Assembly: GCA_004835665.1 (NCBI GenBank)
Contig: RBKR01000005.1
Coordinates: forward strand, 1,302,001 to 1,366,000
DNA: 64,000 nt
Reading direction: 5' to 3'
Origin: Phoma sp. XZ068
Lineage: Eukaryota; Ascomycota; Dothideomycetes; Pleosporales; Didymellaceae
Position 1 is the stretch's first letter. Every line of letters starts with the position of its first letter. The notes below the pieces were generated by a model that did no database searches, had not been told where the DNA came from, and saw only the letters and a list, made by a program, of their open reading frames with translations. A program made the position numbers and the translations under genes. Of this stretch, positions 1 through 10,205 are shown piece by piece.

Positions 1-226
1 CCGCGTATGCATTGACCTTCACACCTCAACCACCCACTCTGCACTATACGGTCGCAGAATCGAGTCAACACAGCTATGCGCCCCTTTGAAGACGCGTCAA
101 AATGTAGCGTCTACCATTAGTGTGCTCGCATAAGCCTGCGCGAGCGCTGCCCGTCATCCTCGATCTTACCTTGTCCCCGTATCTTGCATTCTGAACACTT
201 CGTTAAAACTATACGCATACGTCGGC
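1..226. other. Left edge, upstream of the regulator gene
   Basis: No gene is seen here. The stretch is presumably promoter and leader of the Zn2Cys6 regulator that starts at 227. Any gene further left lies outside the window. Confidence 0.5.
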
Positions 227-1650
227 ATGGCTCAACGCAGAACGCACAAGAAGTCGAAGCTCGGCTGCCAGAACTGTAAACGGCGACACATCAAGGTGAG
301 AAATTTGGCCCTCTGTACCCTCATGCAGTTGCTCCTTTCTTATTACCATATGTCGTGTAAGATACGGTTCAAACTCGCCGCCAGATGAAGATGTGGATCT
401 GATATTATTGTGCTCTACACCCGCTGACTCTGTGCAATGTCTAGTGTGATGAGGGACGGCCTGTCTGTGTCAATTGTGCAACTACAGAACGGCAATGCGT
501 CTACATCGCTCCGCGGCCTCGCAGGGTTCGCTCACCCTCAGTTCATTCGCCACATACCTCAGCCACAGATTTTGGAATCCATTCTGCAGCAACGTCGCCT
601 TCCTCAACACTACTACCTCCTGCACCTACAGTCATTGCTTCGGTGTCGACTCCGTCTTCATTTGCTGCATCGCCCCTCTTGACACCAGCTTCATCAGTCC
701 AGTACCATGCTCCTTCTTCGAATCTCAACGTACGCCACATGGAGCTATTGAGCAACTTTATGCTTGAGACTGCTCCAAGCCTGGACGTAATGGGTGTGGT
801 CGATATTGGCTTGATGCGTACTATGATGCCAGCTGTACTGTCTGCGCCGTATCTTCTGCTCCAAGTTCTTGCGCTCTCTGCTTTGCACCTTAGTTGTACC
901 AGACCTGGTCAGGCCGAGTTCTACCATGCAGAAGCAACGTCGTTGCAGATCGAAGCGTTGACGTCGTTGGACGACCATATTGGCAACATCAACAGCGACA
1001 ATTGCGAGGCCATGTTGATGTTTGCAAGCTTCTTGGGCATTCATTCGCTTGGAGAAGCAGTTATGACTTCGAAGAGCGATGCGGATGGCTTTTTAGATCG
1101 ATTCGGCTCCTACCTGAATCTTCACCGTGGAGTCCGGACCGTCACCTCTCAAGCCTGGGAAATGTTGCTACAGTCAAACATTTCTCCAGTATTGCATCAA
1201 GCTAGTAACCAGTTGCAACTCGCGGCATCACATTCTTCAGAACGTGCGGTTCTGGTAACAGATGGTTTGAATCGCTTGCTGGACGGTGCCGACATGAGCG
1301 CGGAGAGCAACACGGCGTGTCGCGATGCGGTATCCAAGCTGCATCTGATGTACCAGGCTTATTACACGGAAGACCAGTCCCTGGAGATGCAACAGAATCC
1401 CTCAGCGCCGATATTAGCTTGGCCGGTTCTTTTGTCAGGTGTATACACAGATCTGCTGCAGAAGCGGCAGCCCGAGGCACTAATTATTCTCTGCCACTAT
1501 GCTGTACTTTTACATCAGCGCCGTAACATGTGGTTTGTGGATACCGCAGGCCGCCTGCTGATCGAGTCGGTCACCAAGTCGTTAGGCTCATACTGGAGGC
1601 ATTGGCTCGATTGGCCTAACGAAGTCATTGAGAATACTTCCATGGCTTGA
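227..1650 (+). CDS. Zn2Cys6 fungal transcription factor (Upc2-like C6 finger family)
   Basis: Two exons, 227-295 and 445-1650, join in frame to give about 424 residues. Exon 1 has a basic start and the first half of a C6 zinc cluster. The 149-bp intron (GTGAG..CTAG) falls inside the cluster, and exon 2 resumes with the third cysteine. The cysteines sit at about residues 14, 17, 24, 31, 34 and 41, spaced C-X2-C-X6-C-X6-C-X2-C-X6-C, so the binuclear cluster is complete. A Ser/Pro-rich linker follows, then a helical region as in the fungal-specific transcription factor domain of Upc2/Ecm22-like proteins. The role is nuclear DNA binding at CGG-type sites; the target is unknown. It lies about 220 bp upstream of a tannase gene on the same strand, which makes that gene a candidate target. 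A single long intron is assumed; two shorter ones are possible. Confidence 0.85.
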
Positions 1651-1771
1651 GTTTATGGATCGGAGACCAGATGGAAACCTCACAGGACAGCCTCAGCTTT
1701 GCCTTTCGTTCTGAGATTAACCATGGGTTTTGCCACCTTACTCGCGGGATTACGAAGCTATACGCGGATCA

Positions 1772-1777
1772 TATATA
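1772..1777 (+). promoter_or_regulatory. TATA-like element upstream of the tannase gene
   Basis: TATATA lies 93 bp before the ATG at 1870 and 174 bp before the ATG at 1951. Its position fits a core promoter for the tannase gene and mildly favours the upstream ATG. The call rests on motif and position only. Confidence 0.35.
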
Positions 1778-1869
1778 CGACGTATAACCCCGGCGATGGA
1801 CGCGGAAATTCGATCAACACCCAGTATACCTTTTGGGGCTTGCCCGACCGCAATTCAAGGGCATCAAAA

Positions 1870-3646
1870 ATGTACTTGAAAACATTTACTGCTGTACAAA
1901 GTATCCTCCAGTCTGTATTCGTACCTTCCTCTCCTCACAACCCCTCAAACATGAGCAACACCACAACCGTACCTGTACTGGCGTGCAATGCGAGTGCCAT
2001 TCCGTTTCCCGCATTATTCGGTGCTAAAATCATCAATCTTTCGGCCAACCTTGTCCAAAATTTCTCGCGAGATGTTTATTATCAGCTTTACTATAATCAT
2101 CCCTCCATTACCGTTCGGAATGTCGACTTCTGTAACATCACAGTCACCTACACGCACCCTGGTCACAATGATTCAATCAACGTAGAAACGTGGCTTCCAA
2201 CAAATACATGGAATGGAAGGCTGCAGGCTATCGGTGGCGGTGGTTATATTGCAGGCCGCTTCCCACTGACGGACGTTGGAATGGCCGGTGCTGTTGGTGA
2301 AGGCTATGTTGCAACGACAAGCGACGCTGGGATCGGTTCAAGCTATACGCCTGATCCGTGGGCGTTGACGAGCCCGGGAAATGTCAATCTCTATGCTCTG
2401 CAAGACCTCGCGTCTGTAGCCTTGAACGACCAGGTAAGTCTTGACAGCTGCGTTTAAGGTCGTGACTAATTACATGTATAGGCTGTGCTGTCCAAGGAAC
2501 TGATTAAATCCTTCTATGGTCGACCTGTGGATTACTCGTACTGGAGTGGTTGCTCGCAAGGTGGCAGACAAGGCCTCATGCTCGCTCAACGGTATCCGGA
2601 CGCATACGATGGTATAGCAGCAGCGGCACCGGCATTCAATTGGGCACAGTTCATTCCAGCGGCATCGTGGGCACAAGTCATGATGTCCATTACGGGCCAA
2701 TTCCCACCAAAGTGCGAGGTGGAAGCACTGACGGATGCTGCAGTCGCGGCTTGCGACCCCCTAGATGGTGTAACCGATGGGCTGATCAGCGATATATCGC
2801 AGTGCTCGTTTGACCCCTTCACGTTGGTTGGAAAGACCGCGCCCTGTCCTGCTACCAACACAACGATAACCATCAGCCATGCCGCCGCCGCAATCGCAAA
2901 TTTTACATGGACAGGCCCTAGAAAACCAAATGGCGACTTTCTCTGGTACGGCGTGAACTATCAGGCACGTCTGACCGGTTCAAGTACATCGATAGGTACT
3001 ACGTCAGATCTCGGATACGCGTCCACGTTGTGCAGTGCGAATGGTACTTGCACGGGTCTACCAACAGGGCTCGGCGAAGCGTGGCTCAAATTCTTCATAA
3101 AGAAGGATCCAGAGTGGTCTTTCTCAATGATTGAGAGCGTGGAGGAGTACGCGCGTCTATTCCACGCGAGTGTGCAGGAGTACGAATCTATCGTTGGATC
3201 GGCAGACCCGGATCTCAGCGCATTTAGGGATGCTGGTGGCAAGATGCTAACATATCACGGGCTGGTAAGCACCATCTCCTTGCCGGCTGAGAGAGGATGA
3301 TACTGACACACTTCAGGCAGACGGACTCATTCCCACAAAAGGCACCGAAGACTACTACAACCGCGTCAATGAAACAACGTCAGGTGTCGGCGACTTCTTC
3401 CGCTACTTCGAAGTCCCCGGTCTTGCGCACTGCTCAGGCGGCACAGGAGGCCAACCAACATCAACATTCCAAGCACTGATCGACTGGGTCGAAAAGGGAG
3501 TTACCCCCGAGACACTCCCCATTGAATTCAACGACACAAACGGCACGCAGCACAAGCGGCTGCTATGCCCATACCCCGAGAAAGCTATCCTGAAAGAGAA
3601 GGGTCTTGATGTCACGTTGCGGGAGTCATGGGCATGTGCGTCGTAG
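1870..3646 (+). CDS. Tannase / feruloyl esterase family protein
   Basis: Three exons (1870-2433, 2482-3264, 3317-3646) give about 558 residues. The introns are 48 and 52 bp with GTAAGT/GTAAGC donors. The family hydrolyses tannin or feruloyl esters outside the cell. The catalytic CS-D-HC signature is complete: Cys212-Ser213 in GCSQGG, Asp451 in ADGLIP at the start of exon 3, and His487-Cys488 in LAHCSGG. Several N-glycosylation sequons (N-x-S/T) near the N-terminus fit secretion. The start is uncertain. ATG 1870 gives a weakly hydrophobic leader that could be a signal peptide. ATG 1951 gives a 531-residue protein without one. The frame is open back to 1699, where another short hydrophobic stretch exists. 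A Zn2Cys6 regulator precedes it on the same strand. Family assignment is firm; substrate is unknown. Confidence 0.88.
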
Positions 3647-3816
3647 TCAGGATACTATGACTCACGGCGCAAATTTTCTTTCACACTTCACACCGAATTT
3701 TGTATCATTTTCAGACATTGTACAAACACAACATACACCTCCGAACGATAGAAGAGTCGGTTTCACTGGTAATATAAGTTTTTTAGTTTGTGTTACTCTT
3801 CATCGAATTGAAACAA

Positions 3817-3888
3817 AGCTGAGTGGCGCAGCGGAAGCGCGCCGGGCTCATAACCCGGAGGACACTGGATCGAAACCAGTCTCAGCTA
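3817..3888 (+). tRNA. Initiator tRNA-Met (CAT anticodon)
   Basis: The 72-nt gene folds as a full cloverleaf with no intron. The acceptor arms 3817-3823 and 3881-3887 pair perfectly, the anticodon stem 3842-3846/3854-3858 encloses CAT at 3849-3851, and the T stem is ACTGG/CCAGT. Eukaryotic initiator features are all present: an A1-T72 end pair, three G-C pairs next to the anticodon loop, and a T loop starting with A (ATCGAAA) instead of TTC. The A box (3824-3834) and B box (3867-3877) are recognisable. Elongator tRNA-Met would lack the A-starting T loop. Confidence 0.96.
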
Positions 3889-3896
3889 TTCAAGAA

Positions 3897-3906
3897 TTTT
3901 CTTTTT
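3897..3906 (+). terminator. RNA polymerase III terminator of the initiator tRNA
   Basis: Two T runs (3897-3900 and 3902-3906) begin 9 bp after the tRNA 3' end, as expected for Pol III termination. Confidence 0.75.
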
Positions 3907-4468
3907 GCTTTCGTTTTGCCTTTGTTACACATGAGGCCTCTGATGCCGTCTTCTCTTTTGCTTTAAGCTCGCGTTGCGCTGCGACTAGGTTGGTTGACCG
4001 TTATGCTGCAGGTTATGAGCATCGCCTCGACACGACGACTTGATATGTGATGTTTGGCAGCGTTGAACAAGTTAATCATGGCGCTTGTATCTCTTGGTGG
4101 AGTGCTCCTCTCCTCGTCTTTCTGCCGTTGCATTGTTTTAATAGCATCGCCTACAAAAGTCCACCCCGTATCACATCCACAACCCTCTATAGCACGACCA
4201 AACAACCACTCCTCTTATACTCTCCAATCACGGCTACAAGCCAGAGTTATAATTTCCTATTCCATCCGCATATTCCCTACTCATCCCTCACCTCATTCAC
4301 ACACGCCCTACCCTACACCGACTTTCGCACCACCCCTACCAGTCCACCGCCCAAACCCCCCCTCAAACACACAAAGACATAGGAACCCAACCACCTACCC
4401 TCCTCTATTGTCTCCCATCCATCACAAATCTCGCAGTCTCCATAAATCACGACCTACACCGCACTCCC
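3907..4468. other. Intergenic stretch between the tRNA and a minus-strand gene
   Basis: About 560 bp, strongly A/C-rich on the plus strand between about 4140 and 4460. Plus-strand frames open here give a Pro/Ser/His-rich composition without motifs. I see no supported gene; it is probably the 3' flank of the minus-strand gene. Confidence 0.5.
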
Positions 4469-5065
4469 TCAGCGCAACAACGCTGCAACAAGCATCCGAC
4501 ACGCACACAGCACCTTTCTCGCTTTCATCCTAGCGCGCGTTAGACACTTGGTCTTCTGCTTCGGTGTTTTCGTATGCCGAGGCGCTGGTTGAGCGTGCGT
4601 GGTGGTGGGTTCTATTTCCGTAAATGCGTCGTTGTCGTCGTCGTTGTCGTCATACTTGAAGAGTGGGTTTGTGGTTGAGGGGGTGGACAAACATCCTGGA
4701 CATGGCGAAGTAGAAGGTTGAGGGGAAGGCGTCGGTAGTCCATTGTGCTCTGTTACAATAACTTTCTCCTCGTCCAGATTGTCTTGGGAGGTATCGATGA
4801 TTTCGCCTTTTCTTGTACCATGTTTAGCACTATCGACGGCGATGGCGTTTGTCTTGCCCTCCTTCTTTACATGCGTGGTAGTGTCGTTCTCAGATCTAAT
4901 AACCTCACCAGTAAGGCAAGTACAATTGGAAACCTCATACATCGCATTGTGAAATCCACCCGCGTGCGTACATCCGTCGACATGTTTTCCTGACTGCGGT
5001 GGCGTGGGGCCTGGGACGGGTGCGCGGACGGGGACAGTGAGTGTTTTTGTTCTAGGTTTGGACAT
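4469..5065 (-). CDS. Unknown small protein, polar and partly acidic
   Basis: A single open frame of 198 residues. I recognise no family. Residues about 28-55 contain a small Cys/His-bearing stretch (CTHAGG...NCTC). The centre is Thr/Pro/Ser-rich, an Asp/Asn-rich run follows, and the C-terminus is strongly basic (RARMKARK). The DNA before the ATG (5066-5280) is pyrimidine-rich on the coding strand, as in fungal leaders, which favours a real gene. It lies downstream of the NDUFAF2-like gene on the same strand. A chance ORF cannot be excluded. Confidence 0.5.
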   Translation of the reverse strand: MSKPRTKTLTVPVRAPVPGPTPPQSGKHVDGCTHAGGFHNAMYEVSNCTCLTGEVIRSENDTTTHVKKEGKTNAIAVDSAKHGTRKGEIIDTSQDNLDEEKVIVTEHNGLPTPSPQPSTSPCPGCLSTPSTTNPLFKYDDNDDDNDAFTEIEPTTTHAQPAPRHTKTPKQKTKCLTRARMKARKVLCACRMLVAALLR

Positions 5066-5498
5066 GGTTTGCTTGCCTGAGACTGAGACAGGGTTCTGGG
5101 TGAGTGAGTGAGTGGGATAGCTGGATTGGCAGGTAGTCTGTCGCGAGGTGGTTAGGGAGGGGAATGTCGCATTTGTGCGGGATGTTAGATACTTCGATCT
5201 TGGATGGCGACGGTGTTGGAGAAGGACAGGCTGTGGAGGTGGAGAAGGTAAAGGTAGGTAGGAGGAGGGGGAGTATCTGCGTTTGTTGGGTGCTACTTTC
5301 GTTGTAGACTTTCACTTGTGCAGCTTGGCATGTTGTGTGCAATATCCTCGAGGTCTGATGTTGATGCATTTAGCTTTATTGTTGGTCATCAGTGTCTTGC
5401 CAGATGTGATGTGTTCATATTATACTAGTAGTACATGGGTGATATACATTCAGGCCGTAATACTTCGACAACCTACTCTTACACATAATTTAGTACTG
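5066..5498. other. Spacer with the leader of the unknown gene
   Basis: About 430 bp between two minus-strand genes. The half next to 5065 is C/T-rich on the minus strand and looks like leader/promoter of the gene ending at 4469. The half next to 5499 is A/T-rich and would be the 3' flank of the NDUFAF2-like gene. No other gene is seen. Confidence 0.5.
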
Positions 5499-6205
5499 TC
5501 ACCTCCTCCGTGGTGGCGGTGTCCACGCCTTGGGCTGCCAGTCGTCGCCGGGGTTGCTGGCTGTAGCTTGCTTCCACGGCGAGTCCTCCTTGGGCTGCTT
5601 GTTTATCCTCAGCCTCTTCTTCGCCTTGAAGGCAGGTGCCTCTTCACTCGGACCGGACTCTTGCTGCGGCGTCTCTCCCTCGTTCAATGCCTCCGAACTC
5701 CTCCACTTCCCTCGTGACTTCGCCTCCTGCTCGGCATTCGACTGCGCTACACCACTCTTTGGGTCCCTGCTCTCCAGCATCTGCACCGGCTGCTGCTTGT
5801 CCGGCGCATCAAGAGCACTCGGCTTGGCGGCCCAGCGCGCATCGGCGCGTGCAGCGAGCACCTTCATGTTGGCCTGGCGTTGCAGCTCCTGGCGTTGTTC
5901 CTGCAGCGAGGGCGGCTCAAAGCGCGTGTGGCGCAACCACTGCATCCAGCCGGGCGACACATTGACGTCGCCGTAGTGGGTGGAGCGGTGGTACTTTGCG
6001 ATGCGGCGGTTGCGCAGGGAGTGCAGGGCGTCCTTGAATTCCCAGAATGTGTTGCCCTGGAGATCGAAGCCTGGAAATTGTCAACCTCGATCCATGTCGT
6101 CGCGGGATTGTGAGACTGACCAACCAGCCACTTCTTCCGCCAGGGGAAGCGCAGCATCTTCCACTCGTACCACGCCCGCTTGATGGGCCCTGGTGCGCGC
6201 GCCAT
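5499..6205 (-). CDS. NADH:ubiquinone oxidoreductase assembly factor, NDUFAF2/NDUFA12 (B17.2-like) family
   Basis: Two exons (6121-6205 and 5499-6070) separated by a 50-bp intron (GTCAGT..CCAG) give 218 residues. The N-terminal 75 residues hold the NDUFA12-type core: a Trp-rich start (AWYEWKMLRFPWRKKWLVG), then the NTFWEF stretch across the junction and the RRIAKYHRSTHYGDVNVSPGW segment. This is characteristic of mimitin/NDUFAF2, a mitochondrial factor for late complex I assembly. The rest is long, charged and low complexity, ending in PPPRRR. NDUFA12 proper is shorter and lacks such a tail, so assembly factor is preferred. The start codon is 190 bp from the divergent calponin-homology gene, implying a shared promoter. 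Confidence 0.82.
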
Positions 6206-6395
6206 GGTGTGTGGTGGTGAATGGTTATCGATAGTAAATCGACGACGTGCATTGCCGGACCCTGGCGAATGACGTTTGTGGCCGTGCCGGTACACATCAC
6301 CATCCCTGTCTACACGCGGCAAGCAGGTGGGGGAACCTTGGTCGGGCTGCCGTGTCCTGCACTTGACAACACACGACACTCACGCACTTCACAAC
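6206..6395. promoter_or_regulatory. Compact divergent promoter
   Basis: Only 190 bp separate the start codons of the NDUFAF2-like gene (minus) and the calponin-homology gene (plus), so both promoters and leaders must lie here. No clear TATA box is seen. Confidence 0.6.
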
Positions 6396-8383
6396 ATGGC
6401 GTCGGTCACGAGCCTCGACCAGGACATGAAGAACCTGCGCATGGGCAGATACACGCCGCAGGCCGCCAGCGAGGTGCGCGCCTGGATTGAGGAGACGCTG
6501 GGCGAGCGGCTGCCCGCGGGCGACCTGCTGGACGCGCTGAAGGATGGGACGGTGCTGTGCAGGTAGGCAGCCTCTCTACAATCTCGTCGGTGTGCTAACG
6601 GCGCAGGCTCGTCAACATGGCCGTGCCAACGCCGATCCGCTTCAAGAAGTCGGCCATGCCCTTCATCCAGATGGAGAACATTGCCCACTTCCTCAAGGCG
6701 TGCGAGATGCCGCCCCTGAACCTGCCCTCGCACGACCGCTTCCTCACCGTCGACCTCTACGAGAGCAAGGACCCGGCCCAGGTGCTGCAGTGTCTGACGG
6801 CCTTCTCGCGCGCCGCCAACCAGATCAACGCCGCCAGCTTCCCCTCGAGCATCGGACCCAAGCGCGGCGGCAGCGTCATGAGCCCGACCACCCCGTCCAA
6901 GCCCGACTTCAGCCGCAGCTACGGCTCGTCGACCTTCAACCCCATGAAGCCCCCGCCCGACAAGCCGAAGCCGCTCAGTCCCTCGCGCACCGGCGGCAGC
7001 ACGGCCTCGCGCAACTCGAACGGCATGCCCGTGTCGCCGCCTGGTGGTGTTAGTAGCTGGAGCAAGAAGGCAGACCAGGGCGTCACGTCCCCCGCCTGGA
7101 ACATCCACCAGTACGGATACATGGGCGGGGCGAGTCAGGGCAACCAGGGCATTGCGTTTGGTGCGCGGCGGCAGATTACAAGTGCTGGCCCTCACGTGCC
7201 CAACATGGCCGAGAAGGAGCGCAAGCGGAGGGAGAAGGCTGAGGAGGAGGAACGGTTGAGGGTCGCGGCGGAGGAGGCCGAGAACCGCCGCCGTATTGAG
7301 CGCGAGGCCGAGGAAGAGCGCCAGAAGGCTGAGGAGGAGCGCCTGTGGGAGGAGGAGTCACGGAAACAGCGTGAAGCCAAGGAGCGCCGTCTCGAAGAGC
7401 AGAAGCGCGAGTGGGAAGAGCAGGAACGCCAGTGGAAGATGCAGGAAGAAGCGCGGCAGAAAGAAGAGCGCGAAGCCCAAGAGGCCGCCGAAAAAGAAGC
7501 CCGACGAAAGCGCGCAGGCAGCGACGCCAGACTACGCGGCCAGTACCTGTCCCAATACCAGGCCGAGCAGAAGCCGCGCAGCCGTCGAAACAGCCAGAGC
7601 GACGACCACAACGACCGCATCGCCGAGCTGGAGCGCCAGCTTGAAGAAGCAAAAGAGCGCGAACGCCAGTACCAGCAAGAGCGCGAAAACCGCAAAGACC
7701 GCCAGCGCGCCCGCTCCAAATCCCGCACGCGCGAGCGCTCAAAGAGCCGCCCACGCCCCCAACCACCACCACGCGCCCCCTCTCCCCAAGAAAGCAACGT
7801 CTCGTGGGCCCAAGCCGACGACCGCGCCTACCTCCGCGACGCCTGGAGCGCCAACCAGCGCGAACCCGCCCGCCCCATCCACACCCCCGAACCCGCCTTC
7901 TCCTCCTCCACCTCACGACCCCTCCCAGAACCCACATCCCCCCGCCCCCTCCCAGACCCCACAGCCTACATGAAGCACTCCGCCCCGCAGTCCAGAACCG
8001 ACCGCTTCCTCGCCTCCAATCCCGCCCCCACCCCTCCCAAACCCTCCACCTACACCCCGCAAGAATCAACGTCCACGCACGAACACCGCGCCGAAGACGC
8101 CCGCCGCCTCGCCGCCCAACAAACCACAAAGGACCGCGGGTGGGCATCCAAATCCCTACTCGAGCGCGAAATGGAGCGCGAGCGCGAGCGCCAGAAAGAG
8201 TGGGAAGCAGCGCAGCGCGAGATAGCGAGTGCGCCGCGGGATCCGACGGCGGGGGTGGGCGAGGGGCAGAGCTGGGATGTTAATCAGTATGGGTTTGTGG
8301 GCGGGGATTCGCAGAATAGAGGGGGGATTAGCTTTGGTGGGAAGAGGCAGATTTTGGGGCCGAGGCCTTTTGGGCCGAGATAG
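6396..8383 (+). CDS. Calponin-homology domain protein with two calponin-like repeats and a long charged coiled coil
   Basis: Two exons (6396-6562, 6607-8383; 44-bp intron) give 647 residues. A single CH domain spans about residues 10-130, with the signatures LLDALKDGTVLCRLVN and ENIAHFLKAC typical of transgelin/calponin, so actin binding is expected. One calponin-type repeat lies at about 219-246 (AWNIHQYGYMGG..GIAFGARRQI) and a second near the C-terminus (SWDVNQYGFVGG..GISFGGKRQI). Between them are an uninterrupted Glu/Arg/Lys coiled-coil segment (about 254-410), an SR-like stretch and Pro-rich linkers. Yeast Scp1/transgelin is about 200 residues, so this is a much extended form. Part of the 3' coding region is very C-rich on the coding strand. 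Confidence 0.85.
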
Positions 8384-9309
8384 ATGTGTGAGTGTTTGGT
8401 GAGTGTTTGGTGATTGGAGGGGGTGGAGAGGGGGAGATAGATAGATAATTAGACGGGGGGAGGAATAATAATATTTTGCAGTACTGAAGAGATTTTATTT
8501 TCTTCTTATTCTCGGTGTTCTTAATTGCTTGACTTGCATACCTTACACGTTTTCTCCTTTACCACGACGAATAAATAAACTCACACATACATAATTTACA
8601 TCAATATCCTCGTCAACTCAACATCTCAGAACCAGAACCAAGCAGCCACAGACAGAAATAATCCAACCAGCGCTTCCCAGACCCTGCTGATTTCCAGCTT
8701 TGAACAAGAGACGAGAGCGCAGGAATGAGCCACCACCCTCGATGACGATGAGTCGGGTCGAAAAGTTCAGATATACTCAACTTGAGGGGAGGTGGTGAGT
8801 ATCACTCCGAAATAATTGAAAGGAGAGGGGGGGGGGGTTACAGCAAAATCAGCTTGTTATGTATTGTATTGTGCTAGATTGGATTGGATTTGGATTGGAT
8901 TAGAAGGGATTAGATGGTGTGAAGAAGTCCAGCACAGCACAGCACAGCACAGCAGAAGCACTGACCAAAACAGTGATAAGAGTCGAGGATGAGAATGACT
9001 TCTTGCTAATATTATGGGAGTGTAGAACGTGTAGGTAGAACGAGTGTGTTTAAGAGGTAGATTGTTGTAGTGTTAAGGATGGAAGAGAGTAGATAAAATT
9101 GCAGGAGAGAAGGTGTTTAGAAAGAGTGTAGCTTTAGTTCAAGAACGGTATTAACACTTTCGTATCAAAACATATACCTTCATATATCACATCACACATC
9201 AAACCCAAAACATCCCAATCGAGCATACCAGTAACCCCAACGCAGAACCACTCGATCAAGTAGAACACTGCTATAACTATTCTCAACCCTTACAACGACA
9301 TTTTATATT
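8384..9309. other. Gene-free stretch, low complexity
   Basis: 3' flank of the calponin-homology gene and A/T-rich DNA. It contains a G run near 8827-8837, ATTGG-type repeats near 8877-8902 and a short AGCAC tandem. No gene is seen. Confidence 0.6.
8931..8955 (+). repeat. Short tandem repeat (AGCAC)n
   Basis: Four AGCAC units followed by AGCAG. A microsatellite in intergenic DNA, likely length-variable. Confidence 0.85.
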
Positions 9310-9660
9310 ACACAAGTATTTTCTTTAGGCAATTTATCTCTCTTTGCCTTTCTTTCTTATTTTAACCAGAGCCTTGTTTACCTCTTCTATAGGGGCATTG
9401 TTGCTGAAAGTACTTTGGCCAAGGGCTTACTTGGAGTGCGTCGTGATATCAACCTTTTGGCTTGCCTTGCTGTAGTAGCCGGAGCTGGGGAGTGATAGTA
9501 GTTAAGGAGAGACGGATATATTTTGATGAAGTGGATTAGTGGGAATGATAATGTGGCTGGTGTGTTTGATGAGGCATTGATGTTTATTACTCCTGAAGAG
9601 TTTATAGAGAAGCTTTAGAGGTTATTAGAATTTACTCCACAGGGGGGGGCTAATTTCTCT
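9310..9660 (+). pseudogene. Decayed coding relic with in-frame stops
   Basis: One reading frame looks protein-like for about 60 codons (9310-9492), hits three successive stops (9493-9501), then continues protein-like for about 38 more codons before another stop at 9616. The second half reads KWISGNDNVAGVF..EEFIEKL, which loosely recalls the C-terminal end of copia-type RNase H regions. The resemblance is weak and is my inference. TGA/TAG stops in A/T-rich surroundings would fit RIP-type mutation of a repeat. No ends, LTRs or target duplications are visible. Confidence 0.35.
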
Positions 9661-10205
9661 TGTCTTTCTATTTCTTTTCTTGAATAGACTTGTCTTTATC
9701 TACTATCAATAGCTTTCAATTATGCAAGCACTGGTTTACTTCTTTCCCTTGTCTACGTACACTCGCTTACTACTTTCCAGCAACATCTATCCCATGATTT
9801 AGTTTGTACCCTGCTTGCCTAACTTCCTAATATCACATACTACAAGCCTCTTTGTTTGCAGTGTCCATGCCTATATAGTAGCACCTCATCGCCAGTAGAG
9901 AGAACAGACACCATGTATATACACTCTATACTTACACGTTCACGCTTTGCGTTGTGCGGAACTTTACACGCGGAGTACGGCCAATACTAGGCACATTATG
10001 TATATTCACGATGCACTCACACTGAAAGCTTGCTTTGTGCGTGGCTTTTCACTGGGTATTATGATCAGTCCTGTTATGTATATATACTTCCTGCAATAAA
10101 GGGCACTATATTCTATCAAAACACAGCTCAACTTCTATACAACTTCTACACAATTTCCAATCCACTTCTTACCGATTTCCAACCGAAATCCATCCAACAT
10201 CCACC
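9661..10205. other. Gene-free stretch upstream of the three-repeat protein
   Basis: A/T-rich at first, then the promoter and leader of the gene at 10206. An ATAAAGGG sequence near 10096 could serve as a TATA-type element. No other gene is seen. Confidence 0.5.

Noticed and set aside
1699..1869. Extending the tannase start to the first in-frame ATG-like codon at 1699
   Set aside because: The added residues include a TATA-like sequence and non-conserved polar stretches; the region reads better as promoter and leader. A short upstream exon cannot be fully excluded.
4054..4533. A 159-codon plus-strand frame rich in Pro, Ser and His
   Set aside because: It lacks an ATG at its start and translates low-complexity A/C-rich DNA in the 3' flank of a minus-strand gene.
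7176..8147. A 323-codon minus-strand frame antisense to the calponin-homology gene
   Set aside because: Arg/Gly/Trp-rich translation produced by the GC-rich coiled-coil and proline-rich codons on the other strand; no motif.
8820..8960. Clustered direct repeats considered as a CRISPR-like array
   Set aside because: Units are 5-6 bp with no spacers, in a eukaryotic genome; these are microsatellites.
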